Shown: positions 1 to 6,761 of the stretch, in pieces
Layout: every line of letters begins with the position of its first letter
Numbering within the stretch: position 1 is the first letter of the stretch
Assembly (NCBI GenBank): GCA_964400105.1
Contig: CAYNTG010000091.1
Span: 1 to 8,978 of the forward strand
Length of the DNA stretch: 8,978 nucleotides
Source of the DNA: CAYNTG01 sp964400105
Lineage (GTDB): Bacteria; UBP14; UBA6098
Direction: 5' to 3'
Position numbers and translations under genes: made by a program
Notes under the pieces: model-generated
Told to the model about the DNA's origin: nothing
Databases searched by the model: none
Seen by the model: only the letters and a program-made list of their open reading frames with translations

Positions 1-2523
1 TGGACACTCGATAACGGCCTCGTTGTGCTCTTTTGGGAAAACCATATCGCTCCGGTGGTCAGCATGAGAATCGGCGTTAAGACCGGAAGCCAATACGAGG
101 GCAGATTTCTCGGCGCGGGGATAAGCCATAACCTCGAACACGTCGTCTCCGGCGGAAGCACTTCGCGTATGTCCGAAAGCGAGTATAATCAATATCTGGC
201 GAGCATCGGCGCGACGGCCAACGCATACACGACCCGCACCATAACATGCTATTACATAAACGGGCCGAGCGGCGAATTTTCAGGGGAGCTTATGTCCCTT
301 TCCGACTGGGTTACCGATTGCGGATTCGACGAAACGGAGCTTGCGCGCGAAAAGGGCGTTATCACCCAGGAGATTTATAAGGGCTTCGAGGAACCGTCGC
401 GCGTGATGTTCGATATTCTCTATAAAACGGCTTTTCAAAACCATCCAGCACGCTATCCCGTGATAGGCTATCTCGATAATTTCCTTCGTATTAGCCGCGA
501 TGACTTAATCGAATACTATAACTCTTTTTACTCGCCCGATAACGCAATCCTCACGCTCGCCGGCGATATCTCCCTCGAAGATGCGCAAACCTATACGGAT
601 AGCCTCTTCGGAGACTGGGAGCGACGGACGCACCAACCTCCATTAGTCACGAACGAACCGGCGCAGCTTTCCGCTCGATACGCCGAGACTGAGGCCGCCG
701 TCCGAACCTCGAATATGCGGATCGCATGGCGCGGCGCTTCCCGAGGCGACGAGGACGGATACGCACTCGATATTCTCACCGATATCCTCGCCGGAAGCGA
801 AACAAGCATCCTGAATAAAAGGCTGGTCACGGAGGAAAAGCTCTGCGGCTCGGTCTTTGCGAGCCACTATAATCCGATGGCGCAACCATCGCTCTTTCAG
901 ATCGGGATAAGCAATTTCGATTACGAAGACCGCGACCGAATCCTCGGGATAATCGACGATGAAATTGGCAAAATCATCGAAAAGGGTGTCGATAAAAAGG
1001 AGGTCGAGCGTCAAAAACGGCTTCTGGTCAAAAGCCTCATGTTCGAGAACGAGACCGTCGAGGGACAGACCAGCTCGATGATGTTCAATTACATCAATTA
1101 CGGCCGCCCGACGGCCCTCGATTTCCTCGTGCCGCGATATATGGTCGTCGAAGCGGGGGAGATTCGCGCCGCCGCAGAAAAATTCCTCGTGCCGCACACG
1201 ATGAACGTCGTCGTGGTGAGGCCGCCGATGGAAAGGGCGGTGGACGATGTTATCGCCGCCAAAACATCAGGCGGAATCGATTTCGAGAAACGAGTCCTCG
1301 ATAACGGAATAACCGTCCTCGCAGCAGAGAACAACTCCGTTCCGCACTTCGATGTCAAGATATTCTTCAACGCTGGCCTTCGATACGACCCAAAGGGCAA
1401 AGAGGGACTTACAGGTATGCTCGCAGACTACCTTATGGAAGGGATTAAGGGATATCCTACGCAGGAAAAGCTGAGCCAATATATCGATTGGAATGGATAT
1501 GATGTTAACTCCAGTGGAGGGAATAACTCGATCTCGCTCAACGGCAAGCTTCTGCCGATGGATATCGAACCGGGGGTAGAGCTTCTCGCAAGGATGGCAT
1601 TCGAGCCGACATTCCCGAAGGAATCGTTGCCGAGACTTAAGCAGAAGAAGCTCATCGAGATAGCATCGACTTCAAATAGTTGGTCGAGAGAGGCTTTTTA
1701 TTACTTTCGAGAGGTATTCTTCGTCGAGCACCCATATGGGCACAATACATCCGGCAGCGAGGAAAGCATCGCCGCCATCGCGCGGGGCGATATTATCGAT
1801 TTTCACGATCAATTTATGCGGCCGTCGAACTGCGTGATTGCAATCGCCGGACCGCAGACTGTCGATGAATCGTATGAACTCGTCGAGCGGATATTCGGCG
1901 ATTACAAAAAATCAAAAATCGAAGTGCCGAAGATCGCTCCACAAAAACCAAAAACCGCCCCGGAAACGCACGTCAAAACATCCGATAGAAACCAGATTAC
2001 ACTGGTTATTGGATACGCCGCGCCCAGCATCTACGATGACGATCGCTTCGCCCTCGCGGTAATGAAGGGATTCCTTTCGGGGATGAGGGGCAGGCTTCAC
2101 GAACAGCTACGCGGCGTGCGCGATCTTGTCTATGTCGTTTGGGGAAGCAGCTTTATCGGCCCGGAGGCAGGGACTTACTATATAATGACCCAGACCAGCC
2201 CGGAAAATCTCGATACTGTAGAGGCTGTGATCCTTCGCGAGATCGAGCGGGTAAAGGCCGGAGATTTCGGTGAAACGGAGTTGGAGCAAGCGCGCGCAAA
2301 TATCCGCGAAGGCTTCTATCGCGGTCGGCAGGAGCAGGAAAACCATGTTTTCTCCGCCGCGCTTAACGAGCTTTACGGCCTCGGATTCGATTATGAAGAT
2401 CGCTATCTTGAGAAGATCGAAGAGGTAACATTGGACGACATCTCCCGATATGCAAATAAATATCTTGTAAATCCGGTTACAGCGTTGGTGGCTCCGAAAT
2501 CGTTCCAGATGGAAACGGACTGA
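1..2523 (+). CDS. M16-family zinc metallopeptidase, two-domain, 5'-truncated
   Basis: The gene is open from base 1 (WTLDNGLVVLFWENH...), so its true start and any signal peptide lie upstream; 840 residues are visible. The GTG at 25 sits inside the conserved first strand and is not a believable start. The inverted zinc motif HNLEH is at 127-141 (visible residues 43-47). Exactly 76 residues later comes a Glu in GVITQEIYKG (residue 124), which fits HxxEH-x(74-76)-E of the pitrilysin/insulinase clan. A second M16 half begins near residue 420 (EKRVLDNGITVLAAENN) and repeats the opening LDNG pattern. Where the zinc motif would be it has LTGMLADYLMEG, so that half is non-catalytic, as is usual for fused M16 proteins. 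The GMRGRLHEQLRG-type segment near residue 695 fits the M16 C-terminal domain. The family degrades peptides or processes precursors. Substrate and cell location are unknown because the N-terminus is missing. A strong terminator follows directly. Confidence 0.93.
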   Translation, partial: WTLDNGLVVLFWENHIAPVVSMRIGVKTGSQYEGRFLGAGISHNLEHVVSGGSTSRMSESEYNQYLASIGATANAYTTRTITCYYINGPSGEFSGELMSLSDWVTDCGFDETELAREKGVITQEIYKGFEEPSRVMFDILYKTAFQNHPARYPVIGYLDNFLRISRDDLIEYYNSFYSPDNAILTLAGDISLEDAQTYTDSLFGDWERRTHQPPLVTNEPAQLSARYAETEAAVRTSNMRIAWRGASRGDEDGYALDILTDILAGSETSILNKRLVTEEKLCGSVFASHYNPMAQPSLFQIGISNFDYEDRDRILGIIDDEIGKIIEKGVDKKEVERQKRLLVKSLMFENETVEGQTSSMMFNYINYGRPTALDFLVPRYMVVEAGEIRAAAEKFLVPHTMNVVVVRPPMERAVDDVIAAKTSGGIDFEKRVLDNGITVLAAENNSVPHFDVKIFFNAGLRYDPKGKEGLTGMLADYLMEGIKGYPTQEKLSQYIDWNGYDVNSSGGNNSISLNGKLLPMDIEPGVELLARMAFEPTFPKESLPRLKQKKLIEIASTSNSWSREAFYYFREVFFVEHPYGHNTSGSEESIAAIARGDIIDFHDQFMRPSNCVIAIAGPQTVDESYELVERIFGDYKKSKIEVPKIAPQKPKTAPETHVKTSDRNQITLVIGYAAPSIYDDDRFALAVMKGFLSGMRGRLHEQLRGVRDLVYVVWGSSFIGPEAGTYYIMTQTSPENLDTVEAVILREIERVKAGDFGETELEQARANIREGFYRGRQEQENHVFSAALNELYGLGFDYEDRYLEKIEEVTLDDISRYANKYLVNPVTALVAPKSFQMETD

Positions 2524-2546
2524 CAAAGAATAAAATAATTGCATTA

Positions 2547-2575
2547 AAAAAACCGGATTAAAAATCCGGTTTTTT
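2547..2575 (+). terminator. Rho-independent terminator after the M16 gene
   Basis: A perfect inverted repeat pairs 2552-2559 (ACCGGATT) with 2563-2570 (AATCCGGT). The A-run before it and the T-run after it (2571-2575) extend the stem to about 13 bp around a tiny A-rich loop. It begins 23 nt after the stop at 2523 and ends in a U-tract, so it should end transcription of the peptidase and separate it from the next gene. The flanking A-run means it could also work leftward. Confidence 0.88.
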
Positions 2576-2592
2576 ATTGCGCTTCGGCGGAT

Positions 2593-2606
2593 ATTCTATA
2601 TTCTAA
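2593..2606 (+). promoter_or_regulatory. -10-like AT block / ATTCTAT-ATTCTAA heptamer pair
   Basis: Between the terminator and the ATG at 2611 are two adjacent heptamers, ATTCTAT and ATTCTAA. TATATT (2597-2602) inside them resembles a -10 box. The only -35 candidate, TTGCGC at 2577-2582, is 14 nt away, which is too close. If this -10 is used, transcription would begin at about 2609-2611, at the start codon. No Shine-Dalgarno sequence precedes that ATG, so the message could be leaderless. This is inference only. Confidence 0.3.
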
Positions 2607-2610
2607 CGGC

Positions 2611-3267
2611 ATGTCGAGTGAGAAGAAAAAAGAGATTCCCCTTTGGGCGATCCGGTTGATGGCGTTTACCATCCTTTATGTTGCTTTGGGTGGAATGTAT
2701 ATGTTCATCAACCAGAGCAACGTCGGTAAGCCTGCGGCATTCCTCGGAACATTTTTCGACGAGATTATTCCGTTTAACCGTTATTGGGTATGGCCATATT
2801 ACATCTATTATATCCTGATCGGTTTGCCATTTTTGATAATCGACAATCGGCGCGATCTCATCAAAGCCGTTTATGCATACGTAATTACAGGGGTTATCAC
2901 ATTATCATTTTACGCCTTCTGGCCGACTCGAATATTCCGCCCGCATGTCCCCGGCAACGACATTTCAGCGAGGCTCGTTCGCGCCTTATATGACACCGAT
3001 AAGCCATATAACTGCTTTCCAAGTCAGCACGTCGCAAACAGCTTCACCTCGGCGTTTATCATGCTCAAATCGAATCGGAAAATCGGGTTGTTTTTTTTCG
3101 CTTTCGCGATATTGATATCCCTTTCGACCGTATTCATTAAGCAACATACATTCGTGGATATTCCCTCCGGATTTCTCGTGGCGCTGATATCCATTATCTT
3201 GGTGTATAATATAGGGTTATTCACGAAGGAAAAGCTCCAAAATAAAAAATGTAGAAAATCTATATGA
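2611..3267 (+). CDS. PAP2-superfamily (AUR1-like) integral membrane phosphatase or phosphotransferase
   Basis: A 218-residue polytopic protein with about six hydrophobic stretches (near residues 13-33, 60-77, 85-103, 145-152, 158-176 and 185-205). It carries the catalytic motifs of membrane lipid phosphatases: FPSQHVANSF with His140, and S172-x6-H179-x3-D183 in STVFIKQHTFVDIPSG. The first motif is unusual. WPTRIFRP (104-111) keeps the RP pair but has Phe where canonical K-x6-RP has Lys, and Thr173 replaces the Arg that normally follows Ser172. These features fit the AUR1/inositolphosphotransferase-like branch (PAP2_3 type) better than classical PgpB. The likely role is removing or transferring a phosphate or phospho-head group on a lipid at the outer face of the inner membrane; the substrate cannot be deduced. 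The ATG at 2611 is chosen because the charged MSSEKKKE leader precedes the first helix. No good ribosome-binding site is visible. Confidence 0.85.
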   Translation: MSSEKKKEIPLWAIRLMAFTILYVALGGMYMFINQSNVGKPAAFLGTFFDEIIPFNRYWVWPYYIYYILIGLPFLIIDNRRDLIKAVYAYVITGVITLSFYAFWPTRIFRPHVPGNDISARLVRALYDTDKPYNCFPSQHVANSFTSAFIMLKSNRKIGLFFFAFAILISLSTVFIKQHTFVDIPSGFLVALISIILVYNIGLFTKEKLQNKKCRKSI

Positions 3268-3275
3268 AAAAGCGG

Positions 3276-3304
3276 TTGATTTTTAAAAAGGGATGAACTA
3301 AGAT
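3276..3304 (+). promoter_or_regulatory. possible sigma-70 promoter for the SseB-like gene
   Basis: TTGATT (3276-3281) is followed after 17 nt by TAAGAT (3299-3304), a four-of-six match to the -10 consensus; TATTAT overlaps just downstream at 3304-3309. It lies in the 106-nt AT-rich gap between two rightward genes. The matches are weak. Confidence 0.3.
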
Positions 3305-3373
3305 ATTATTGTGTGGGGTTAATTTGGATTTGCGTGATGCTTAATTAGTGGATAATCAAAATCGGGAAGTTTT

Positions 3374-3745
3374 ATGGAATCGAGTCTCGATATCACCGTT
3401 GCTTGGCCTTCAGAACCAATATCTGAAAGTATTTCCGAAAAAATTGCCGCTAAGATCCGCGAGATCCCGGAGGTCTATTTCGCATATCTGCCGGAGATAT
3501 TTATCCCGGAGCAGATGGAGGAACCAGAACCGGTCCTCGTCCTCGTTTCGAGTGTGAACGGATCGGAAATGGAGGCTATCACGCAAAGACTCAACGAGGA
3601 AATCGCGGTAATACTCCCGGACGATCTAAGGATGAACATCCTCATCCTTAGACCCGACCACGAACTCGTCGCTCCAACGATCTCAACCGGTTGTCTCGTG
3701 GAGATTAACGACCATAAAATTTTCGAAAAATATCACAAACTTTGA
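3374..3745 (+). CDS. small protein resembling the SseB C-terminal domain
   Basis: A 123-residue soluble protein without a signal peptide or membrane helix. Residues 10-85 follow the pattern I remember for SseB C-terminal domains. An acidic ...PSEPISESISEKIAAKIREIP helix leads into a peptide of the form PEVxxAYL, then a hydrophobic strand (EPVLVLVSS), an amphipathic helix (EMEAITQRLNEEI) and a second strand (RMNILIL). The C-terminus FEKYHKL matches the short aromatic and basic tail of that domain. SseB itself (enhanced serine sensitivity) has a second domain N-terminal to this; here the domain stands alone. Its biochemical role is not known. GGGAAG at 3364-3369 lies close upstream of the ATG and supports this start. 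An upstream GTG (3348) opens only an out-of-frame shadow. The assignment rests on pattern memory, so an unrelated alpha/beta protein remains possible. Confidence 0.6.
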   Translation: MESSLDITVAWPSEPISESISEKIAAKIREIPEVYFAYLPEIFIPEQMEEPEPVLVLVSSVNGSEMEAITQRLNEEIAVILPDDLRMNILILRPDHELVAPTISTGCLVEINDHKIFEKYHKL

Positions 3746-3814
3746 TCCACGTCGATCCTGCGGTTTTTTGAATATTCCCATAATTGGCTTGTTTATTATG
3801 TGTAAAGGTCGGAC

Positions 3815-4360
3815 ATGCAAGATATTACAAAGTGTTATATAAACATATGGTCGAAGTCAAAGATATATCTTATTGGTATATTTGTAATTATGGCTTCCAC
3901 GACGTTATGGCCATCGGAACCGCCGGGCGTATTGGAGATTCCCGCTTTCGACATAATCTACGGCGATTTCGATCTACCTGAATACGCATCCCCCGGCGAG
4001 GTCGTCAGCTTCCATCCGAGGAATCGCGAAATTGTAATCCGATCCGAATTCCCTTACGATCCATCGGTTTGCGGCGTGATCGCGACGGATTCGACCGGCG
4101 AGTTTCGAATCGCTATTGCCGGCGAGGTCGATCTTCTTATCGATCCATCGGTGAGAGAGGTTCGCGCCGGCGAATGGCTCGTTACATCGGGCGCCACAGG
4201 CACGGCTATGCCGATTCAGGAAGATTATCCGTTCGACGCGGTCGTTCTGGGCGCGGCGCTGACCGGTTTTACGGAGGAGGATTCGACGAACGTCGTGCGA
4301 GCGATGCTCACAGTCGGCGAGAGAATTTCACCGAAATCGATAAGAGATTGGGGCAAATGA
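3815..4360 (+). CDS. signal-anchored or secreted protein with a beta-rich domain of unknown function
   Basis: A 181-residue protein, first gene of the tight cluster. Residues 14-33 (KSKIYLIGIFVIMASTTLW) form a basic n-region plus hydrophobic segment, so it is either exported or held by an N-terminal anchor. Residues about 58-170 are beta-rich and full of glycine turns. GEVVSFHP, YDPSVCGVIA, AGEVDLLID, RAGEWLVTSGATGTAMPI, AVVLGAALTGF and VRAMLTVG match, in order, a module I recall from the C-termini of bacterial surface and beta-helix proteins. That module runs GDVV.., YD..VAGVISG, ..GRV.., I.PGDLLTTS..PGHAM, GKALTG. Here it stands almost alone behind a signal sequence. AAAGG (3804-3808) six nt before the ATG supports the start. 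The stop overlaps the next start by 4 nt (ATGA), suggesting translational coupling. I do not know its function. Structural or scaffold duty in the envelope is more likely than catalysis, since no catalytic motif is visible. Confidence 0.75.
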   Translation: MQDITKCYINIWSKSKIYLIGIFVIMASTTLWPSEPPGVLEIPAFDIIYGDFDLPEYASPGEVVSFHPRNREIVIRSEFPYDPSVCGVIATDSTGEFRIAIAGEVDLLIDPSVREVRAGEWLVTSGATGTAMPIQEDYPFDAVVLGAALTGFTEEDSTNVVRAMLTVGERISPKSIRDWGK

Positions 4361-4917
4361 GCAGACCGGCGAGATTCTGGTTTTGGACCGCTATTTCGGC
4401 AGCGATATTCGTAGCTGGGGGATGGCGGCTTTTTAAAATTCTCGACCTGCCGCTTTACGAGGCTATTTTATACGCTATCGCAGTCGCTATCGCGATATGG
4501 ATATTGGGTTTAAGGATATTTATCGGCGCACGCGGGCCGCTTCCCAGGAAAAAGCTCAAAAACCCGTATCGCGCGACGCCGGAGGAGTTCGAGCGCCTGT
4601 GCGCGGCGATATTCGAGCATCGCGGATATAAGGTCGAGTTGACATCGAAGGGCGCGGATTACGGAGTCGATGCGATTGCCCGAAAACGCGGACTGACGCT
4701 GGCTATCGGCGCAAAACGATATGCGGAGAACAGGAATGTCGGAAATCGATGGGTGCAGCAGCTTCTCGGCTCGATGCAGCATTACGGTGCCGATCACGCC
4801 GCGCTGATCACGACGAGCAATTTTACCAGACAGGCAAAGGAACAGACCGTCGGCGCACTGATCGAATTGATCGATGGCGAGCAGCTGCGCGAGATTATCC
4901 GGAAGTATTGGCTTTGA
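4357..4917 (+). CDS. membrane-anchored Mrr-type restriction-endonuclease-fold protein with altered active site
   Basis: 186 residues starting at an ATG that overlaps the previous stop (ATGA). Two hydrophobic helices (about 7-23 and 36-56) form a hairpin, then a basic linker (RKKLKNPYR) leads to an Mrr_cat-type domain (about 70-183). Seen in order are PEEFERLCAAIFEHRGYKVELTS (helix), GADYGVDAIARKRG with the expected catalytic Asp105, the third active-site strand LAIGAKRYAENRNVG, a helix (QQLLGSMQHYG), the ALITTSNFT strand and LIDGEQL near the end. In the family the Asp is paired with Q-x-K or E-x-K. Here the strand reads G118-A-K120, so Lys is kept but the Gln/Glu is Gly. That suggests weakened or lost DNA cleavage, or a shifted acidic ligand such as Asp101. 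Membrane-tethered Mrr proteins exist, but their role is poorly known. The neighbours are envelope proteins and not a methyltransferase, so a classical restriction system is not indicated. Confidence 0.85.
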   Translation: MSRPARFWFWTAISAAIFVAGGWRLFKILDLPLYEAILYAIAVAIAIWILGLRIFIGARGPLPRKKLKNPYRATPEEFERLCAAIFEHRGYKVELTSKGADYGVDAIARKRGLTLAIGAKRYAENRNVGNRWVQQLLGSMQHYGADHAALITTSNFTRQAKEQTVGALIELIDGEQLREIIRKYWL

Positions 4918-4922
4918 GCGAG

Positions 4923-5687
4923 ATGAAGCGCTTTATTTTGATAATAACATTTTGCGCAATGATCGCGGTGGGCGCTTTCGGTGCGGATTTTACATCGCGC
5001 GAGGCCTGCGACTGGGGATCGATCGTCGCAATGGGCCTCGCAACGTATGGCTTTCACGAGAGCGGACCATTTTTCGAAAAACCGATTATCGATGGTTCGA
5101 CCGGTGCCGTTCATCAAAAGGATAAGCTGGAGAACACCTATTTTTATGGCGCTTGCACTGGAATTTCCGCTTGCTTTTTTGCTCTGCCTATCGACGGGAA
5201 ATCGGCGTCCGGCGCGAGGTATCGGCATATTAAGGGATATCTTCGGGCCACGGCGGCGACAAGCATGATAACCGGTTTTTCCAAGGATATATTCGGGTCA
5301 CCGCGCCCCGATGCCGACGCACGCGAAGCCGCCGGATTCGATGAAAGGCATATTCGTGATAGCTTTCCGAGCGGACACTCGAGCTTCGCATTCGCCAGCG
5401 CGACCTATCTCACGCTCTATTCGTGGAGGTATCTCGGCGGCGATGACCGGCTCTCTATCGTCGGCAAGGAGATTTTGACGGCGGCGCTTTTCGGAGGGGC
5501 GTCGTGGGTCGCGGTTTCCAGAGTCGAAAACGGACAACACCGACCGCGCGACGTCATCGCCGGAGCCGCTATTGGCGGCGCGGTCGCCGCAGGCTCCTTT
5601 TACATTCAGGAATCGCGTCAAGAAAAGAATTCAAATATATCCGTCGAGCCTACTGGCGACGGATTATCACTCGTATGGAGGTTTTGA
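4923..5687 (+). CDS. PAP2-family phosphatase with signal peptide (canonical motifs)
   Basis: A 254-residue protein 5 nt after the Mrr-like gene. MKRFILIITFCAMIAVGAFGAD is a convincing Sec signal peptide with likely cleavage near residue 21, which places the mature protein at or beyond the inner membrane; this also decides the ATG at 4923. All three motifs of the PAP2 / vanadium-haloperoxidase superfamily are intact: K121-x6-R128-P129 (KDIFGSPRP), PSGH at 149-152 (SFPSGHSSFAF), and S199-R200-x5-H206-x3-D210 (SRVENGQHRPRD). His206 is the expected nucleophile and His152 the acid/base. Several hydrophobic stretches (near 74-90, 107-119, 155-167, 185-198 and 211-227) suggest membrane association, so a lipid phosphate or polyprenyl pyrophosphate is plausible, though class-A acid phosphatases share these motifs. 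The C-terminus ends in aromatic LSLVWRF, an outer-membrane-like ending of unclear meaning. The ribosome-binding site of the next gene lies inside its last codons. Confidence 0.9.
   Translation: MKRFILIITFCAMIAVGAFGADFTSREACDWGSIVAMGLATYGFHESGPFFEKPIIDGSTGAVHQKDKLENTYFYGACTGISACFFALPIDGKSASGARYRHIKGYLRATAATSMITGFSKDIFGSPRPDADAREAAGFDERHIRDSFPSGHSSFAFASATYLTLYSWRYLGGDDRLSIVGKEILTAALFGGASWVAVSRVENGQHRPRDVIAGAAIGGAVAAGSFYIQESRQEKNSNISVEPTGDGLSLVWRF
5677..5681 (+). promoter_or_regulatory. Shine-Dalgarno GGAGG for the lipoprotein gene
   Basis: GGAGG lies seven nt before the ATG at 5689, inside the last codons of the PAP2 gene. It fixes the lipoprotein start and supports co-translation in an operon. 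It is the clearest ribosome-binding site in the window. Confidence 0.85.
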
Positions 5688-5688
5688 C

Positions 5689-6507
5689 ATGTCCAAGAAA
5701 ATTGCCTTTTTTGTATTATCGATTATCGTCGCCATTCTCGCCGGATGCGCGGGCACAAATCCCGATGTGATGCTGCACAGGAATATGGCCGAAGACGCGA
5801 TGATAACGGGCGATTCACGCGCTGCGATGTCCCATATCGATTACGCCGTCGATGCCTGCGAGGACGATACCACATGCGAGCGCGGCATCTTTCGCTGGAT
5901 GCTCGATTTCGCATCGAATCGAAATAACGATTTCTTTCGGGCGAAGGCATACGAGCGAATCGCGCTTTCTTCGCTCGAATCCTACTCATCAGATGAAAAT
6001 AACAGCGAAGAGCTGGATATTGCGAAGGAAATCGCAACCGTCTATATCGAATGGGCGGACAGTCTCCGCCAAAATCGCGGCGACCTGTTTCCATTGCCCG
6101 ATGCCCTTATCCTGGGTGCCGAGGTGAATCGATTCGACAGACCGGACAGCGCGCTCGATTTCGTCGGGTGGGTTTTCCGAATCGGTTTGGAATTCGAGAA
6201 GGGCGAGATTCCGCAGCACCTTCGGATCGCGATAGGTATGGGGAAATCGATAATCGACGGGATCGGCGCCGAGATGAATTCGCGGATGAGCGACGGAGCG
6301 GCTTCCATCGACTCCGGCGAGAACGCCGTCGATGATCTTATCTACGCCTTTCGCGCATCGGCGGCATTGGGAAATGCGGCTATCGCCTCCAATTCCGCTA
6401 CGCTTTTATCCGGGTTTTACAACAAAAAAGGCGATCTCGAATCGGCCTCGAAATGGGGTTCGGCAGCCCTAAAGTGGAAGGGTGAAGAGATTCACGGCGA
6501 GGAGTGA
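5689..6507 (+). CDS. TPR-like lipoprotein
   Basis: A 272-residue lipoprotein. MSKK, a hydrophobic core and lipobox LAGC (residues 17-20) give acylation at Cys20. Ala21 at the +2 position is not an inner-membrane retention signal by the E. coli rule, so the outer membrane is the likely site. The mature part is almost wholly helical. It starts with a helix pair rich in small residues (MAEDAMITGDSRAAMSHIDYAV) and ends with a stretch fitting a tetratricopeptide repeat (LLSGFYNKKGD, then LESASKWGSAALKW). TPR lipoproteins usually act as scaffolds for envelope complexes. No enzymatic motif is seen, and the central region (about 60-220) is not recognised. It is the last gene of the cluster, 1 nt after the PAP2 stop. 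A REP-like hairpin and a long palindrome follow it. Confidence 0.8.
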   Translation: MSKKIAFFVLSIIVAILAGCAGTNPDVMLHRNMAEDAMITGDSRAAMSHIDYAVDACEDDTTCERGIFRWMLDFASNRNNDFFRAKAYERIALSSLESYSSDENNSEELDIAKEIATVYIEWADSLRQNRGDLFPLPDALILGAEVNRFDRPDSALDFVGWVFRIGLEFEKGEIPQHLRIAIGMGKSIIDGIGAEMNSRMSDGAASIDSGENAVDDLIYAFRASAALGNAAIASNSATLLSGFYNKKGDLESASKWGSAALKWKGEEIHGEE

Positions 6508-6521
6508 TCTATAATGATGTC

Positions 6522-6543
6522 ATTCCCGATTCCGATCGGGAAT
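6522..6543. repeat. REP-like palindrome ATTCCCGAT-TCCG-ATCGGGAAT
   Basis: A perfect 9-bp inverted repeat with a TCCG loop, starting 14 nt after the lipoprotein stop. The context CATTCCCG...CGGGAATCCAGAA is the form of a common interspersed intergenic palindrome in many bacteria (compare neisserial ATTCCC-N-GGGAAT dRS3 elements). No T-run follows, so it is more likely a dispersed repeat or mRNA-end stabiliser than a terminator. A shorter CCGGA-AGG-TCCGG hairpin lies at 6568-6580. Confidence 0.7.
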
Positions 6544-6604
6544 CCAGAAGTTCCCACTGTCAAGGGGCCGGAAGGTCCGGTGCCAGGATTTAGGGGGGTT
6601 AAAA

Positions 6605-6630
6605 AAAGGGCGACCGGCCGGTTGCCCTTT
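6605..6630. terminator. long palindrome, probable (bidirectional) terminator of the 3815-6507 cluster
   Basis: AAAGGGCGACCGG (6605-6617) pairs with CCGGTTGCCCTTT (6618-6630), all 13 positions apart from one G-U pair; the central CCGG bases would form the loop. An A-run precedes it and TTTCT follows, so it could end transcription in both directions, though the T-tract is short. Its symmetric core ACCGGCCGGT also looks like an interspersed repeat, so its role here is inferred from position. Confidence 0.55.
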
Positions 6631-6670
6631 CTAAACATTGCTAATTCCCCATTCTCTCATTCTACAATCC

Positions 6671-6761
6671 GGCTGTTGCGGAGAAACAGCCCCGCGGTCG
6701 GCAGCGCCGACAGGCGTCTTGCTCAACCACGCGGAGCGCGTGGATTCGCTCCTTAGGCGAA
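6671..6761. repeat. cluster of four consecutive hairpins
   Basis: Four inverted repeats follow one another. GGCTGTT/AACAGCC is at 6671-6691, GTCGGC-AGC-GCCGAC at 6697-6711, CCACGCG-GAG-CGCGTGG at 6727-6743, and TTCGC/GCGAA at 6745-6761. They are markedly more GC-rich than the DNA on either side. Reading frames that cross them are not convincing as genes. The stretch could be a structured RNA or a non-autonomous repeat element; I cannot tell which. Confidence 0.55.

Noticed and set aside
2107..2544. A 145-residue - strand reading frame opposite the M16 gene
   Set aside because: It is antisense to strongly conserved M16 coding sequence and has no recognisable motif.
3774..3799. Promoter ahead of the 3815 gene (TTGAAT with TATTAT)
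   Set aside because: The spacer is about 20 nt and the alternatives are no better, so it is not supported even though a promoter is expected here.
3746..3814. Intrinsic terminator at the T-run near 3764-3769
   Set aside because: No convincing GC-rich inverted repeat precedes the T-run.
4069..4356. N-terminal extension of the Mrr-like gene
   Set aside because: The in-frame upstream stretch is Arg/Gly/Ser-rich and lies inside the preceding gene; the ATG at 4357 with ATGA overlap precedes the membrane helices directly.
4357..4917. Type I or IV restriction locus
   Set aside because: No methyltransferase, specificity subunit or helicase is present, and the usual catalytic Gln/Glu is missing.
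4749..4922. N-terminal extension of the PAP2 phosphatase
   Set aside because: It overlaps the Mrr-like gene in another frame and would bury the signal peptide that begins at 4923.
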